This document shows, in pieces, positions 35,028-43,920 of a DNA stretch of 64,000 nt. Position numbers and translations under genes: made by a program. The notes under the pieces were generated by a model, which made no database searches, was not told the origin of the DNA, and saw only the letters and a list, made by a program, of their open reading frames with translations. Positions within the stretch are counted from its first letter, which is position 1; each line of letters begins with the position of its first letter. Origin of the DNA: G965276765 sp965276825 (GTDB lineage Bacteria; Actinomycetota; Acidimicrobiia; Acidimicrobiales; Palsa-688); contig OZ255630.1 of the NCBI GenBank assembly GCA_965276825.1, positions 1,364,001 through 1,428,000 of the forward strand, read 5' to 3'.

Positions 35028-35638
35028 TCGGTCTCGCGGGCGTAGACCTCGCTCGCGTAGCCCTCCAGGGCCCGCTCGCACTCACCGAGGGCGCCGATGG
35101 CGGCGGCCCGCCCCGGCGCGACGAAGGCGTCGCGATCGCTGACCTTGCCGAACCAGCTGGTCAGCTTGGCCAGGTCCACGTCGTTCTCCTCGAGCTCGGC
35201 GTAGGTGAAGTGCTCGCCGCTGTGCTCCTTGGCCACCTGCACGAGGAAGTCGCGGCAGCGGTCGACGATCTCCTCGTACTCGTCGTCGCGGGCCTCCTGG
35301 AAGGCGGCGACGATCTCGGCCTCCCCGGCGAGAGCCTCGCAGCGCAGCAGGACGGCGGTGCCGGCCATGTCGATGATGTCGTGGCGCAGCACCCGCATGG
35401 CCCGCTCCGCCGAGGCGGTGACCGGGAGGGCGGCCGCCGAACTCTGCAGGTAGACCGCACCGAGGCCCTTCAGCCGGCGCCACACGCCGGCCCGCAGCCG
35501 GGTCGGCTCCGACGGCACCCGGTAGACCAGCAGCAGCCAGCCCACCGGTGCCGCTCCGGATCCCGGGCCGCTCCCCGGACCGTTGCTTGCGGCTCCCGTC
35601 GCCGAGTTGTCGCCCGCCGTTGTGCCCACGTCGCTCAC
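35018..35638 (-). CDS. ChrB N-terminal-like protein
   Basis: 206 residues from GTG 35636-35638. After a Gly/Ser-rich N-terminus the segment WLLLVYRVPSEPTRLRAGVW, then RRLKGLGAVYLQSSAAALP, is the signature of the ChrB N-terminal domain found in chromate-resistance regulators. The rest is helical. The canonical C-terminal ChrB domain is not present, so a chromate role is uncertain. Divergent from the class II aldolase gene (93 bases). Confidence 0.72.
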   Translation of the reverse strand: MSDVGTTAGDNSATGAASNGPGSGPGSGAAPVGWLLLVYRVPSEPTRLRAGVWRRLKGLGAVYLQSSAAALPVTASAERAMRVLRHDIIDMAGTAVLLRCEALAGEAEIVAAFQEARDDEYEEIVDRCRDFLVQVAKEHSGEHFTYAELEENDVDLAKLTSWFGKVSDRDAFVAPGRAAAIGALGECERALEGYASEVYARETEAH

Positions 35639-35731
35639 CGGACCAGTCTGCCCGGCCCCGCCCGCTGGGCTTGTGCCCAGTCGCCGCGGCGCCCAGACTG
35701 GGAGGTGTCCACCATCCAGGAGGTCGACGCC

Positions 35732-36529
35732 ATGTCCACCCTCGAGTCCGGCTTCGAGCCCCAGGCGGGCACCCTCGAGTTCCCGTCGCCCCCGGTCTTC
35801 GACGACCCCGCCGACGAGCGCCTCCACCGCCAGCAGAAGCTGGCCGGCGCTTTGCGGATCTTCGGCAAGCTCGGCTTCTCCGAGGGGGTGGCCGGGCACA
35901 TCACGGCCAGGGACCCCGAGCTCACCGACCACTTCTGGGTCAACCCGTTCGGGACCAACTTCCGCCACGTCCGGGTCTCCGACCTGATCCTCGTCAACCA
36001 CACCGGAGAGGTCGTGCACGGCAACAAGCCGGTCAACCGGGCCGCGTTCGTGATCCACTCAGCGGTCCACGAGGCGCGACCCGACGTGATGGCCGCAGCC
36101 CACGCCCACTCCATCCACGGCAAGGCGTGGGCGTCGCTCGGCCGCACCCTCGATCCGATCACCCAGGACGCCTGCATGTTCTACAACGACCACACCGTGG
36201 TCACCGACCGGGGCGGGGCCATCGTGCTCGACGAGAGCGCCGGCAAGGCCCTGGCCGCCGGCCTCGGCGACCACAAGGCGGCCATCCACCGCAACCACGG
36301 CCTGTTCACCGTCGGCCAGACCGTCGACGAGGCGGCCTGGTGGTTCATCACCATGGAACGCTCGTGCCAGGCCCAGCTGCTCGCGGAGTCGGTCGGCCGG
36401 CCCCACCTGATCGACCCCGAGGACGCCAAGTACAGCTTCGACCAGACCGGGTTCCCGCTGGCCGGATGGTTCAGCTTCCAGCCGCTCTGGGAGGAGATCG
36501 TCCGCACCGACCCCGACCTGTTCGACTGA
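35732..36529 (+). CDS. Class II aldolase/adducin family protein
   Basis: 265 residues. Zinc-binding His residues of the family are seen in AAHAHSIHGKAWASLG and IHRNHGLFTVG, with the N-terminal GFSEGVAGHITARDPELTDH. Bacterial members include fuculose-phosphate aldolase and sugar-acid decarboxylase-like enzymes; this longer form with the FWVNPFGTNFRHVRVSDLIL segment is common in actinobacteria and of unknown substrate. ATG 35732 has AGGAGG upstream (35719-35724). Confidence 0.87.
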   Translation: MSTLESGFEPQAGTLEFPSPPVFDDPADERLHRQQKLAGALRIFGKLGFSEGVAGHITARDPELTDHFWVNPFGTNFRHVRVSDLILVNHTGEVVHGNKPVNRAAFVIHSAVHEARPDVMAAAHAHSIHGKAWASLGRTLDPITQDACMFYNDHTVVTDRGGAIVLDESAGKALAAGLGDHKAAIHRNHGLFTVGQTVDEAAWWFITMERSCQAQLLAESVGRPHLIDPEDAKYSFDQTGFPLAGWFSFQPLWEEIVRTDPDLFD

Positions 36530-36546
36530 TCACCGCGGAACCCGAG

Positions 36547-36816
36547 GGTTCGGCTCGCTCGGTTCGGCTCGCTCGGTTCGGCTCGCTCGGTTCGGCTCGC
36601 TCGGTTCGGCTCGCTCGGTTCGGCTCGCTCGGTTCGGCTCGCTCGGTTCGGCTCGCAGGGTTCGGCTCGCTCGGTTCGGCTCGCAGGGTTCGGCTCGCAG
36701 GGTTCGGCTCGCAGGGTTCGCCTCGCAGGGTTCGCCTCGCAGGGTTCGCCTCGCAGGGTTCGCCTCGCAGGGTTCGCCTCGCAGGGTTCGGCTCGCAGGG
36801 TTCGCCTCCCCAGGTT
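36547..36816. repeat. 14-bp tandem array, about 19 units in three variants
   Basis: Units of 14 bases run from 36547 to about 36816. Three variants form blocks: GGTTCGGCTCGCTC, GGTTCGGCTCGCAG and GGTTCGCCTCGCAG. The order of variants shows stepwise expansion from diverged founders. All minus-strand frames are open through it (42-base codon cycle), giving spurious Glu/Pro/Arg/Ser proteins. It lies just after the aldolase stop; no gene exists up to 36969. Confidence 0.88.
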
Positions 36817-36969
36817 CGAGCTCGGACAGACGCGCCGGACGAGTCGCTCGACGCCGAGAGGAGTCGGTGCCGCTCACCGGGGTGGGAGATGAGCCCCTCG
36901 CAGGCCCGGGCGGTCCTCCGGGGCACGGGGTGCCGCACCCGACGGGGTGCGCCCTGCCAGCATGGGTCG

Positions 36970-37590
36970 ATGCCTGGTCGCAAGTGGCTCCTGGTCGGCG
37001 CGGTCCTCGGGATCGCCATCGCCCTCGGGCACCTCCCGTACCTGGCCGGCGCCGGACGGGCCCTCGCCGAGACGGCGCTGCGGCTGCTCGTCTCCGCCGG
37101 CACCCACCTGGTCAGCGGGGTGGCCAAGCGGGGCGCGCCCCGGCAGGTCGTGCTCGGACTCTCCTCGCTCCTGGCGGTGGTCGCACCCGGCCTGACCGCG
37201 CTCCTGCTGGTCCTCGCCGCCCGGGGCACCCTGCGCGTGCGGGCGATCGCCGGGGTGGTCGTGGCGGTGCTCGGGGTGGCGTCGTACTTCTACCATCCCG
37301 CCGGCGTGGCGACCGGCGTCGTCGTGCTGGCCCTGGCGCTCGCCGCCGTGGCCGTCGCCCTCACCGGGCCGCTGGTCGCCGCCCCCCTCGCCGGTGCCGC
37401 CGGGCTCATCGGCGGCACCTACCTGCCACGCCTGGTGACCCGCAGCGCGTCCGTCGAGCGGACCGCCGTCGAGTCCATGCACCGGGCCATCTACGGGCAC
37501 GGCGGCGACCCCCTCGCGCTGCGCGCCGCGCTGGTCGTGGTCGCCGCCGCCCCCTTCGCCCTCGCCGTCCGCTACGTGCTGCGGCGCTAG
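36970..37590 (+). CDS. Hypothetical membrane protein
   Basis: 206 residues from ATG 36970. About five to six hydrophobic helices (LLVGAVLGIAIALGHLPYLA, GLSSLLAVVAPGLTALLLVL, AGVVVAVLGVASYFYHPAGV) and a C-terminal Arg-rich end. No family recognised. It precedes the HAD hydrolase by 29 bases and may be co-transcribed. Confidence 0.6.
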   Translation: MPGRKWLLVGAVLGIAIALGHLPYLAGAGRALAETALRLLVSAGTHLVSGVAKRGAPRQVVLGLSSLLAVVAPGLTALLLVLAARGTLRVRAIAGVVVAVLGVASYFYHPAGVATGVVVLALALAAVAVALTGPLVAAPLAGAAGLIGGTYLPRLVTRSASVERTAVESMHRAIYGHGGDPLALRAALVVVAAAPFALAVRYVLRR

Positions 37591-37619
37591 AGATGCCGCC
37601 CTCCGGGTAGGGGCGCCCC

Positions 37620-38306
37620 ATGCCTGCTTCGCCCTCCGTCGTCGTCTTCGACGTCAACGAGACGCTGTCCGACATGAACCCGATGGGCGACCGCTTCGCC
37701 GACGTCGGCGCCCCACCCTCCCTGGCCCGGCTGTGGTTCGCCGCCGTGCTGCGCGACGGCTTCGCCCTCACCGCCGCCGGCGATTTGGCCCGCTTCGCCG
37801 ACCTGGCCGGCGACGGCATCCGCGCCGTACTCGCGGCCGAGGTCATCGACCGGCCCGTCGACGAAGCGGTGGCCCATGTCCTCGACGGGTTCACCACGCT
37901 GGTCCTCCATCCCGACGTCGCCTCGGGCGTGGCCGCGCTGCGCGCCGCCGGCCTCCGGCTGGTCACGCTCAGCAACGGCGCCACGGCGGTGGCCGACGAC
38001 CTCCTCGGCGCCGCCGGCATCCGCGACGACTTCGAGCAGCTCCTCTCGGTCGACGACACGGGCGCGTGGAAGCCCGACCGGCGGGCCTACGAGCACACGG
38101 CCACCTCCTGCGGGGCCGAGCTCGGCGACATTGTCCTGGTCGCCGCCCACCCGTGGGACATCCACGGGGCGACGAGGGCGGGCATGGCGACCGCGTGGGT
38201 CAACCGGTCGGGGGCGGCGTACCCGTCGTCGTTCGCTCCTGCCACCTGGGAGGTCGGGGCCATCGGCGAGCTCGCCGGGCTCCTCGCCGGCCCGGCCCCC
38301 GGATGA
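37620..38306 (+). CDS. HAD hydrolase, haloacid dehalogenase type II
   Basis: 228 residues. HAD motifs: nucleophile Asp in VVVFDVNETLSDM, motif II Ser in LVTLSNGATAV, motif III Lys in WKPDRRAYEHT, and the acidic motif IV region in AAHPWDIHGATRAGM. The layout matches the L-2-haloacid dehalogenase subfamily, which hydrolyses small haloacids; the natural substrate may be another phosphate or haloacid compound. Confidence 0.86.
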   Translation: MPASPSVVVFDVNETLSDMNPMGDRFADVGAPPSLARLWFAAVLRDGFALTAAGDLARFADLAGDGIRAVLAAEVIDRPVDEAVAHVLDGFTTLVLHPDVASGVAALRAAGLRLVTLSNGATAVADDLLGAAGIRDDFEQLLSVDDTGAWKPDRRAYEHTATSCGAELGDIVLVAAHPWDIHGATRAGMATAWVNRSGAAYPSSFAPATWEVGAIGELAGLLAGPAPG

Positions 38307-38387
38307 GCGGGTGGGCGCCGCATCCCTTGATGCTGCCGTAGCCTGGACGTGATCGGCGGCCCGCTCGCCGGCTCGGAGGAGGACCCC

Positions 38388-39344
38388 ATGGCTGGCTGGC
38401 GCGAGAAGATGAAGGCCTCGACGCACGGCGAGGTGTCGCGCGACGGCCTGGATCCTTACCGCGCGGCGGGGGGCGACGTCTACCACTACATGCTGGAGCT
38501 CGACGGCCAGCGGAGCGAGGGAGCGTCGCGGCCCGAGGTGCAGGCCGCGCTGCTGGCCGGCTGGATCGCCTTCGCCCTGCAAGTTCTCGGCGACGAGATG
38601 CTCGACGCGGACGCCGCCCTCGACCCCTCGACCGCGCACTACGTGCCGCAGGTGACCGCCGAGCAGGTCATGGAGTTCTACGAGCCGGTGCAGGCCTGGA
38701 TGCGCAGGGCGGTGGCGGCGAGGGCCAATCCCTCCTACCGCATCGACGTGGACCTGCCCGAGGTGCTCCCGGAGTGGGTCGAGGTCGAGCCGTGCCCGCA
38801 GGCCCACTTGATCGCGTTGCGGCAGGCGGCCTCCCGCTTGCGCGACCAGACCCAGGCGGTGCTCGCCGGCTTCGACCCCGGCCCGGGCCAGGCCCACGCC
38901 CGCGAGATCGTGGCCCAGGGGATCGCCGAGGCCGACTCGACGGCCGACTACGCCAGCGGCCTGTGGGGCGCGAGCACGGGTCCGGCCCCGGCCAAGCTGC
39001 ACGAGGGCATCGAGGCCAACCTCAAGCACGCCGTCGAGTCCTACTTCTACGTCGGTCAGGTGATGGCCATGCCCGCGCTGGCCGACGTCCCCCGCCGGGT
39101 CCGTCAGGCGGAGGCCGACCAGGGTCGACCCCCTTCGTTCCTCGAGACGATGATCAAGTCCTATCCCCAGGTCGGGCAGCGCCGCCGCGGCGGGGTCATG
39201 TCCGGGATGGGCGGCGGCCTGCTCGGCGGCCTCCTCGGCGGCGTGGTCGCCGGCGAGATCTTCGGTGGGGACGGCGGCGGCGGTTTCGGCGGGGGCGGTT
39301 TCGGCGGCGGCTGGGACAACGACGACGGGGGCGGGTTCTTCTAG
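38388..39344 (+). CDS. Conserved hypothetical protein with Gly-rich C-terminus
   Basis: 318 residues from ATG 38388, which follows GGAGGAGGA. The main part is soluble and helical; the C-terminus has a small hydrophobic Gly-rich helix (MGGGLLGGLLGGVVAGEIFG) and then an acidic Gly/Phe tail. Such Gly-rich tails occur in TPM-domain and Psp-associated proteins. It converges on pspA, 99 bases away, and could act with it at the membrane (inference). Confidence 0.62.
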   Translation: MAGWREKMKASTHGEVSRDGLDPYRAAGGDVYHYMLELDGQRSEGASRPEVQAALLAGWIAFALQVLGDEMLDADAALDPSTAHYVPQVTAEQVMEFYEPVQAWMRRAVAARANPSYRIDVDLPEVLPEWVEVEPCPQAHLIALRQAASRLRDQTQAVLAGFDPGPGQAHAREIVAQGIAEADSTADYASGLWGASTGPAPAKLHEGIEANLKHAVESYFYVGQVMAMPALADVPRRVRQAEADQGRPPSFLETMIKSYPQVGQRRRGGVMSGMGGGLLGGLLGGVVAGEIFGGDGGGGFGGGGFGGGWDNDDGGGFF

Positions 39345-39350
39345 CGCAGG

Positions 39351-39440
39351 TCCGTCGTCGGCAGGTCCTTCGCCGGCGGGTTCTTCGTCGACAGGTTCTC
39401 CGCAGGCGCGCTTACGAACCCGGCGGGTTCTTCGCCGGCG
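39351..39440. repeat. 15-bp degenerate repeats between convergent genes
   Basis: Copies of a motif like CAGGTTCTTCGCCGGCGGGTT recur about five times (near 39348, 39362, 39377, 39389 and 39426). They fill the gap between the Gly-rich gene and pspA and may serve as a two-way transcription barrier; no perfect hairpin with a U-tract is seen. Confidence 0.5.
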
Positions 39441-39443
39441 CGT

Positions 39444-40187
39444 TCACGACGCCGGAGCGGGTGCCGGATCAGCGGCCGGCGGTGCGGGGGCCAGCGCCGC
39501 CGGTTGGAGCGTGCCGGCGCCGAGCTGGGCCAGGATGTCGTCCGCTTCGCTGGTCAGCTCGGCGTGGTGGGCGTGCATCTCGAGGACCTCGGGGCTCGAG
39601 CTCGACAGCTCGGTCGACGCCTGGGCCTCGGCGAACTGGCCGGAGACCTTCTGCTTGATCTCGTCGAAGGACGGGATGTCGCTGCTGCGGGTGAGGTCGC
39701 TGACCTGCTTCAGGCTGGCCGCCATCTGACGCTGCATGCCGGCCTGGTCGATCTGGGCCAGGATGACGCTCTTCTCGCTCATCTTGGCCTGGAGCTGATC
39801 GGCCGACTCCTGGACGGCTTCACGGGCATCGCCGGCAGCCTCCTCCAGTTGGGGGATCTGGGCGATCAGCGACTGGATCTGCTCACGGAGACCGGCGATC
39901 TTGGTGGCGAAGGTCCTGGCCACGTCGACGTTGCCCTGCTGCTGCGCGGCGAGGGCGGACTTGGTGTAGCGGGCCTCCTGCTGGGACAGGTCGGAAAGGC
40001 GCATCTTGGCCATCTTCTCCTGGGCGATCACCTGGGTGGCGGCCGCCTCGAGGTCCCGGTGGTGCTCCTGAAGCCCACCGATGGCCTGCTCCAGCTGGAT
40101 CTTCGGGTCGGCGTGCGCGTCGAACGTCGCCTGCGCATTGGCCTGCGCGTAGCTGTTGGCCCGCTTGAAGAGCTTGCCCCACGACAT
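39444..40187 (-). CDS. pspA: PspA/IM30 family membrane-stress protein
   Basis: 247 residues from ATG 40185-40187, with GGAGG upstream. The N-terminal amphipathic segment SWGKLFKRANSYAQANAQAT and the long coiled-coil (HHRDLEAAATQVIAQEKMAK, ARTFATKIAGLREQIQSLIA) identify the PspA/Vipp1 family, ESCRT-III-like proteins that stabilise damaged membranes. The C-terminus has a short Pro/Ala tail. In actinobacteria PspA often works with MprAB-type signalling; an MprAB-like pair is at 17.4-19.7 kb. Confidence 0.88.
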   Translation of the reverse strand: MSWGKLFKRANSYAQANAQATFDAHADPKIQLEQAIGGLQEHHRDLEAAATQVIAQEKMAKMRLSDLSQQEARYTKSALAAQQQGNVDVARTFATKIAGLREQIQSLIAQIPQLEEAAGDAREAVQESADQLQAKMSEKSVILAQIDQAGMQRQMAASLKQVSDLTRSSDIPSFDEIKQKVSGQFAEAQASTELSSSSPEVLEMHAHHAELTSEADDILAQLGAGTLQPAALAPAPPAADPAPAPAS

Positions 40188-40434
40188 GAACTTGATGCCT
40201 CCTTGGCACGATCGGTGCTCGTGCCGGCAGCGTAGCCATGCGCTGCCCGGGGCGGCTCCGCGCCCGCCAGGGTCCCCGCAAGCCGGCGGATGCCGGACCT
40301 GCGGGCGCTCACCGGACGGGCCGGGGCGGCCGCCCCGAGGTGGCGCTCGCAGTCGGGGGCGGCGGCGGGGGGCGCTCGCGCGGGCCGGCGGCAGGGGGCG
40401 CCGGCGGGCCGGCGGCGGGGGGCGCTCGCGGTCG

Positions 40435-41280
40435 GGGCGGCCGGTGTCCGGGGGCGACGGACGGCGCCCCAGGTCGACCTCGGGACGCCCGACGTGAGCA
40501 AACCACGCAGAACACCCCGAGATCACCGGTCCCCATCACCGGTCCCGTCCACCGAGCCTCGAACGTCCCAGCAGGACCGCCGGCGCCGCAGGCGCCGACC
40601 TTCCTCCCCACGGCGCCGCAGGCGGCGCCCCCTCCACCCCAACCTCCCGACACCCGACCGCACCGCGGGGCACCGGGGGCACCCTTGCGTCGAGCTCGGA
40701 ACGCCCGACGTGGGGCGGCCAGCGCGGCCCGGAGCGACGCTCGCTGTCGGGGCGGCCGGTGTCCGGGGGCGACGGACGGCGCCCCAGGTCAACCTCGGGA
40801 CGCCCGACGTGAGCAAACCACGCAGAACACCCCGAGATCACCGGTCCCCATCACCGCTCGCCCCCGCCCACGAAGCCTCGAACGTCCCAGCAGGACCGCC
40901 GGCGCCGCAGGCGCCGACCTTCCTCCCCACGGCGCCGCACGCGGCGCCCCCAACCTCCCGACACCCGACCGCACTGCCGGCCGCGCCACAGGGCAGCCTC
41001 CGGCCGCGCTCCCTGGCCGTGAGGCCGGCGGACGCCCCGGGGGGGCTTGCGGTCGGGCGGCCGGCGGGGGCCCGAGGTGGCGCTCGCAGTCGGGGCGCCC
41101 CAGGGTGGCGCTCGCAGTCAGGCAGCTCGCGCCGAGGCCCGGCGCGCCAAGGGCCGGCCGGGCCGCGACGGCGCCCCACGTCAACCTCGGGGCGCCCGAC
41201 GTGAGCAAACCACGCAGAACACCCCGAGATCACCAGTCCCCATCACCGGCTCACGTCGCCCACCGAGCCCGAACGCAAAG
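40435..41280. repeat. Composite repeat cluster 3
   Basis: Two long copies (about 40435-40662 and 40749-40973) and one partial (about 41170-41260) share the invariant core CGCCCGACGTGAGCAAACCA then CGCAGAACACCCCGAGATCA. ACCTCGGG and CCCCGAGAT flank the core as inverted arms and CGTG/CACG pair inside. The downstream linker has two GGCGCCGCAGGCGCC-like palindromes around ACCTTCCTCCCCACG, closely matching the linker of cluster 1. A half copy lies near 40693. No gene is supported from 40188 to 41371. Confidence 0.7.
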
Positions 41281-41371
41281 GCAACGCACCGGTCGCCCCT
41301 CGCCCACCGAGCCCGAACGCAAAGGCAACGCGCCGGCGAGCCCCGGATCGGGGCCGGGTCATGGAAGGGGA

Positions 41372-42388
41372 TCAGCCGTGCCCGAACCCCTCGGGGTGCC
41401 GGCTCTGCCAGCGCCAGGCGTCGGCGCAGGCGGTGGCGAAGGAGCGGGTGGCCTTCCAGTCGAGCCGCCGGGCGGCGAGGGTCACGTCGGCGTAGCAGGT
41501 GGCGATGTCGCCGGGGCGCCGGGGCGCCACGCGGTAGGGCACCCGCCGGCCCGTGGCCTCCTCGAAGGCGGCCAGCACCTCGAGCACCGAGAGGCCGGTG
41601 CCGGTGCCGAGATTGACCGCCTCGCAGCCGCCGAGAGCGGGAAGGTGCTCGAGGGCGGCCAGGTGCCCGGCGGCCAGGTCGACGACGTGGAGGTAGTCGC
41701 GCACCCCGGTGCCGTCGGGCGTGTCCCAGTCGTCGCCGAAGACGGCGAGCTCGGGCCGGCGCCCGACGGCCACCTGGGCGACGAAGGGCAGCAGGTTGTT
41801 GGGCACCCCGGTCGGGTCCTCGCCGATCTCCCCGGAGGGGTGGGCGCCGACCGGGTTGAAGTAGCGCAGCAGCGAGACCTGCCACGGGGCGCCGGTGGCC
41901 GCCACATCGGCGAGGATGCACTCGATCATGGCCTTGGTCCGCCCGTAGGGGTTGGCCGGGGCGATCACCGCGTCCTCGGTGACCGGCACCGACGCGGGAT
42001 CGCCGTACACCGTCGCCGACGAGGAGAACACGAGTCGCCCCACCCGGTGGGCGGCCATGGTCTCGACCAGGCTGGTCGTCGACCCGATGTTGTTGTCGTA
42101 GTAGCGGAGGGGCTCCGCGACCGACTGGCCGACCGCCTTGAGGCCGGCGAAGTGGATCACCGCGTCGAAGCCGGACGCCGCGAAGAGGGCGTCGAGCCGG
42201 TTGCGGTCCCGCACGTCGAGCTCGGCGAAGCCGACCCGTGCTCCGGTGATCCGCTCCACCCGCCGCAGCGACTCGGCCGAGGAGTTGACCAGGTTGTCGA
42301 CCACGGTGACCCGGTGCCCGGCGTCGATCAGCTCGACCACGGTGTGGGAGCCGATGTAGCCGCAGCCGCCGGTGACCAGGACGTGCAC
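41372..42388 (-). CDS. galE: UDP-glucose 4-epimerase
   Basis: 338 residues. NAD-binding loop VLVTGGCGYIGSHTVVELID, VVDNLVNSS, catalytic Ser/Tyr/Lys in VFSSSATVYG and NPYGRTKAMIECIL, and the substrate-loop ISLLRYFNP-like VSLLRYFNPVGAHPSG. It interconverts UDP-glucose and UDP-galactose for envelope polysaccharides. The GTG at 42386-42388 was chosen because it directly precedes the Rossmann strand; upstream sequence is not conserved. Confidence 0.95.
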   Translation of the reverse strand: MHVLVTGGCGYIGSHTVVELIDAGHRVTVVDNLVNSSAESLRRVERITGARVGFAELDVRDRNRLDALFAASGFDAVIHFAGLKAVGQSVAEPLRYYDNNIGSTTSLVETMAAHRVGRLVFSSSATVYGDPASVPVTEDAVIAPANPYGRTKAMIECILADVAATGAPWQVSLLRYFNPVGAHPSGEIGEDPTGVPNNLLPFVAQVAVGRRPELAVFGDDWDTPDGTGVRDYLHVVDLAAGHLAALEHLPALGGCEAVNLGTGTGLSVLEVLAAFEEATGRRVPYRVAPRRPGDIATCYADVTLAARRLDWKATRSFATACADAWRWQSRHPEGFGHG

Positions 42389-42665
42389 CCGCCCGAGTGT
42401 AGGCAGTGCTGAGTGCAGGCAGCGGGGACGGAGCACGTTGCGAGGCACGGGTGCGGCCGGGCGCGACGCGCAACGGGCATGGGACCGCTCGAGTGCCCGA
42501 CGGCGCCGGTCGACACCATGGCCGTGAGCCGCAGTGCCACCCGGCCGGTGGCGGCCGTCGACTTCCGGGTCGGTCCTGGCTGCCCGGGCGGCGGCGCCGG
42601 CGCAGGTGGCGACCCGAGCGGGCACGGGCGGAACGCCCGGTCCGACGAGGCGCTCCTCCAGGAGT

Positions 42666-43651
42666 CATCGCCCACTCCCCCCTCGCGTTGCAGGTGGTGG
42701 ACCGTAACGGCCTGGTCCGGCTCTGGAACCCCGGGGCCGAGCGGCTCGACGGGTGGACCGCCGCCGAGGTGATCGGCCGGCGCCTGCCCGTCGTCGACGA
42801 CGGGCACCAGGGGGAGCACGACCGGCTCCGGCTGCAGGCGTCTCGCGGTGAGGGCGCCATCGAGCAGGAGAAGACCCGCAAGCACCGGGACGGGCGCGAC
42901 CTCGACGTGGCCATCGCCGTCGAGGTCCATCGAGGCGGCCGAGTCGAGCGGTGAGATCGTGCGCCTCGGGGAGTGGGTGCTCGACCAGGCGTGCGCCCAG
43001 GTGCGCCGGTGGGACTGGCCGCCCCGACGGCGTCGTCGTTCACCATGGGTCAACGTGTCCCCCCGTCAGCTGGGCGACCGCGGGTTCGTCGCCACCGTCG
43101 CCGGCGCCCTCGACCGCAGCGGTCTGGCTTCTGGCCGGCTGCAGCTCGAGGTCACCGAGACCGTCCTGGCCGACGACGCCGCCCCCCGGGTGCTGCGGTC
43201 GCGGCGCGGTCCCGGGGTGCGCCTGGCCATCGACGACTTCGGCACCGGCTACTCGTCGCTGAGAGACAGGAAGGAGGCAACTTGGGCGGTCACAGGCCGC
43301 AGGCGCAGTTGCGAGAGGGCCGAACGGTTGACGGCCGCCCGAGTTGTCTCCGCACGGTCGCTGACCGCGCTGCGTGGCCTCCCCTTCACCGGCCTCGAGA
43401 TCGACCGGTCGTTCGTCGGCGCCACGACGACCGGCGAGGAGGACCGGGTCATCGTCCGGGCGGCCATCAACCTGCCCGCCAACCTGGGTCTGGTGGCCAT
43501 CGCCGAAGGGGTCGAGACCGACCAGCAGCTCGACTTCCTCACCGCCCACGGCCGCCCACTGGCGCAAGGGCTCCCCATGGGCCGACCCCAGTCCCCTGCG
43601 GGCATCGAAGCCGGCCGGCTCAGCGCCTGCGGGCCGCCCGCCAGAGGCTGA
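42666..43651 (+). pseudogene. Decayed PAS-EAL cyclic-di-GMP signalling gene
   Basis: A PAS domain (SPLALQVVDRNGLVRLWNPG then WTAAEVIGRRLPVVDD) is read in one frame to a TGA at 42952-42954; an EAL phosphodiesterase domain continues in another frame, beginning mid-domain at EIVRLGEWVLDQACAQVRRW. The GGDEF domain and the EAL N-terminus with the ExLxR motif are missing. Later EAL parts are present: GRLQLEVTETVLADD, LAIDDFGTGYSSL, LEIDRSFVG, AIAEGVETDQQLDFL. Between GTGYSSL and LTALRGLPF a 102-base MITE-like insert interrupts the domain in frame. An active enzyme is not expected. Confidence 0.82.
43256..43364 (+). mobile_element. MITE-like element, copy B, inside EAL pseudogene
   Basis: The insert (43263-43357) is flanked by TCGCTGA direct repeats at 43256-43262 and 43358-43364. 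Removing element plus one repeat (102 bases, 34 codons) restores the contiguous EAL segment GTGYSSLTALRGLPF. The ends are inverted: GGCAACTTGGGCGG on the left versus the complement of CCGCCCGAGTTGTC on the right. It matches copy A at 19681-19784. Confidence 0.78.
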
Positions 43652-43826
43652 AGGGCAGGAGCAAGGCCACGGCCACGGGCGGGATCCACCACACGGTCAC
43701 GCTGGTGGACCTGGCCAGGATGTAGGTCAGGGCCAGGGCGACGACCACGCCGACGGCCACGCGCCAGTCGTCGCCGACGACGAAGTCGTACCAGAAAGCG
43801 CCGAAGGACCGGATGCGGGCGAGCAC
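43620..43826 (-). CDS. Small two-helix membrane protein
   Basis: 68 residues from GTG 43824-43826. After RSFGAFWYDFVVGDDWRVAV there are two membrane helices (VGVVVALALTYILARS and VWWIPPVAVALLLPFSLW) and a basic end. Small proteins of this pattern are common beside transport genes in actinobacteria. It overlaps the 3' end of the EAL remnant and lies downstream of the FTR1-like gene on the same strand. Confidence 0.6.
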   Translation of the reverse strand: MLARIRSFGAFWYDFVVGDDWRVAVGVVVALALTYILARSTSVTVWWIPPVAVALLLPFSLWRAARRR

Positions 43827-43920
43827 CGCTCAGCGTCCCCGGCGGGGTTGCGCCCCGCGCCCGTCCCGCTGGGGGAGCTGGCGCACCCCCAGCGGCTGCC
43901 GTGTCCGTTGCGCTCTCACG

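Noticed and set aside
36530..37229. Several minus-strand open frames rich in Glu/Pro/Arg/Ser
   Set aside because: They arise from the 14-bp tandem array, which stays open in all frames; no start signal or family match.
40290..41233. Repeated short minus-strand frames starting GTG ATC TCG GGG in cluster 3
   Set aside because: Three copies have the same first 15 codons, but they follow the DNA repeat exactly and diverge into low complexity; DNA-level conservation explains them.
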